NCBI GenBank assembly: GCA_937958785.1
Contig: CALGMY010000001.1
Coordinates: 1 to 16,907 of the forward strand
Source: an uncultured Gammaproteobacteria bacterium
Lineage (GTDB): Bacteria; Pseudomonadota; Gammaproteobacteria; Steroidobacterales; GCA-2729495
Direction: 5' to 3'
DNA: 16,907 bases
The notes under the pieces are model-generated. The model did not search any database. It was not told the DNA's origin and saw nothing but the letters and a program-made list of their open reading frames with translations. Position numbers and translations under genes: made by a program. This document shows, one piece after another, positions 16,370 to 16,907 of this stretch (its first letter is position 1; every line of letters starts with the position of its first letter).

Positions 16370-16429
16370 GTCTCCCGTTACTTTGGCCGCGTGGGTGCGG
16401 CCGGACAACGTCGGCGACGGTCGGGAGAC
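16370..16429 (-). promoter_or_regulatory. Leader hairpin that can mask the czcC ribosome binding site
   Basis: In the minus-strand transcript GUCUCCCG (16429-16422) is perfectly complementary to CGGGAGAC (16377-16370). The second arm contains the GGGAGA Shine-Dalgarno of czcC. Between them GGCCGC and GCGGCC (16402-16397 and 16390-16385) form an inner 6-bp stem. The upstream small gene ends at the base of the outer stem. Translational control by unfolding is a plausible inference; no known riboswitch class is recognised. Confidence 0.5.
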
Positions 16430-16806
16430 TAGGCGGGGGGACCCCGGAGGGGCGGACGGAGGAAGGGCGTGCCCCGTGGTACGGGCACGTCGCGCGGGAC
16501 GGCGGGATTTCGCGCGAGCTGCGACGTGACCAGCAACAGGACGATGCCGAGCAGCAGGGCCACATCGAGGCCCGGCGGCCAGGCCTTGCCGATGGCGGGG
16601 CCGGTCGCGTCGAAGGTCTGGTCCTGGTGGCCGTCGTCGTGGGCCTTGCCCGCCGCGTCAACGCCGTCGGCGTCAGCCAGGTGGATGGCCACGAGCGGCC
16701 CGGTGCCATCCAGGCACAGGTGCAGGTGCGGGCCACCCACGCGGGGCAGCAGCACCAGCAGGCACAGGAGTGCCAGGAAGACGTCCCGGGCGCGGAGTGT
16801 GGTCAT
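16429..16806 (-). CDS. Small His/Asp-rich membrane protein at the head of the czc operon
   Basis: A 125-residue protein. It has an N-terminal hydrophobic helix (VFLALLCLLVLLP), then GGPHLHLCLDGTGPLVAIHLADADG and AHDDGHQDQTFD, a loop rich in His and Asp with one Cys, then a second helix (LDVALLLGIVLLLV) and a Pro-rich end (FLRPPLRGPPA). The HLHLCLDG segment and the LRPPLRGPP ending are, from memory, seen in unnamed small proteins next to metal RND operons; no named family is assigned. A periplasmic metal-binding role is inference. The start at 16806 precedes the helix directly; an ATG at 16857 would give 142 residues with an unlikely leader. Neither has a strong ribosome binding site. It lies 63 bases upstream of czcC on the same strand. 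Confidence 0.7.
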   Translation of the reverse strand: MTTLRARDVFLALLCLLVLLPRVGGPHLHLCLDGTGPLVAIHLADADGVDAAGKAHDDGHQDQTFDATGPAIGKAWPPGLDVALLLGIVLLLVTSQLARNPAVPRDVPVPRGTPFLRPPLRGPPA

Positions 16807-16869
16807 GCCGGGCCAGCCTATGCCACCGCCGGACGGGGTGTCCAGCGGGTGCGGCAACCCGTCACCCGC

Positions 16870-16907
16870 CTAAGGAAAGACCGTGCGCCAGTCGTCCTTC
16901 ATGCTGG
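16870..16907 (-). other. Right edge: possible gene end (minus) or gene start (plus)
   Basis: Two readings compete. On the minus strand the last bases read SMKDDWRTVFP then a stop at 16870-16872, which could be the C-terminus of a gene upstream of the czc block. On the plus strand AAGGA precedes a GTG at 16883 (VRQSSFML), which could be the start of a divergent gene. Too little sequence is present to choose. Confidence 0.25.

Overview
The window is about 16.9 kb of uniformly GC-rich DNA with strongly GC-biased third codon positions. It looks like the chromosome of a gammaproteobacterium, probably from an environmental lineage. The pointers are two exosortase substrates with the V-P-L-P form of the PEP-CTERM tail, a ClsC-like phospholipase D lipoprotein, and a Czc-type metal efflux operon. 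The exact lineage cannot be fixed from the sequence alone.

Left part (1-4087). A minus-strand operon with 4-base ATGA/GTGA overlaps runs from a HAF-repeat PEP-CTERM protein, through a DUF2059 periplasmic protein, to a ClsC-like phospholipase D lipoprotein. The last is frameshifted in a run of five C and runs off the left edge. Next come a cysteine-type glutathione peroxidase on the minus strand and, divergent from it, a second PEP-CTERM protein on the plus strand.

Middle part (4088-7300) is the accessory zone. It holds a 37-bp direct repeat, a decayed IS91-family transposase with two internal deletions, and two type II toxin-antitoxin pairs: a ribbon-helix-helix antitoxin with a PIN toxin, and VapB with VapC. 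Inverted repeats precede both antitoxins. A ~40-bp near-identical direct repeat links the 3' end of the first antitoxin with the end of the cluster, which is a scar of duplication or recombination.

Right part (7299-16907) is an export and metal-resistance block, all on the minus strand. Transcription enters near 16.8 kb through a small His/Asp-rich membrane protein, then a CzcC-like outer-membrane factor, a CzcB-like adaptor lipoprotein with a tandem His-Glu-Glu tract, and a CzcA-type RND pump. The pump carries the DFGX3DGAX3VEN signature of divalent-cation exporters. A leader hairpin between the small protein and czcC can pair with the czcC ribosome binding site. Immediately after czcA lies a heterodimeric ABC exporter pair resembling CydD/CydC. 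It appears to have its own promoter of MerR-family architecture (20-bp spacer, ACCTT...AAGGT dyad), placed against the czcA stop codon.

Taken together, the right block looks like a two-layer export module: an RND pump spanning both membranes and an inner-membrane ABC exporter that a MerR-type regulator could switch on separately. That regulator is not in the window. No CRISPR array, complete tRNA, rRNA or phage gene was seen. There is no gene-free stretch longer than 300 bases; the longest, 4088-4354, is described below.
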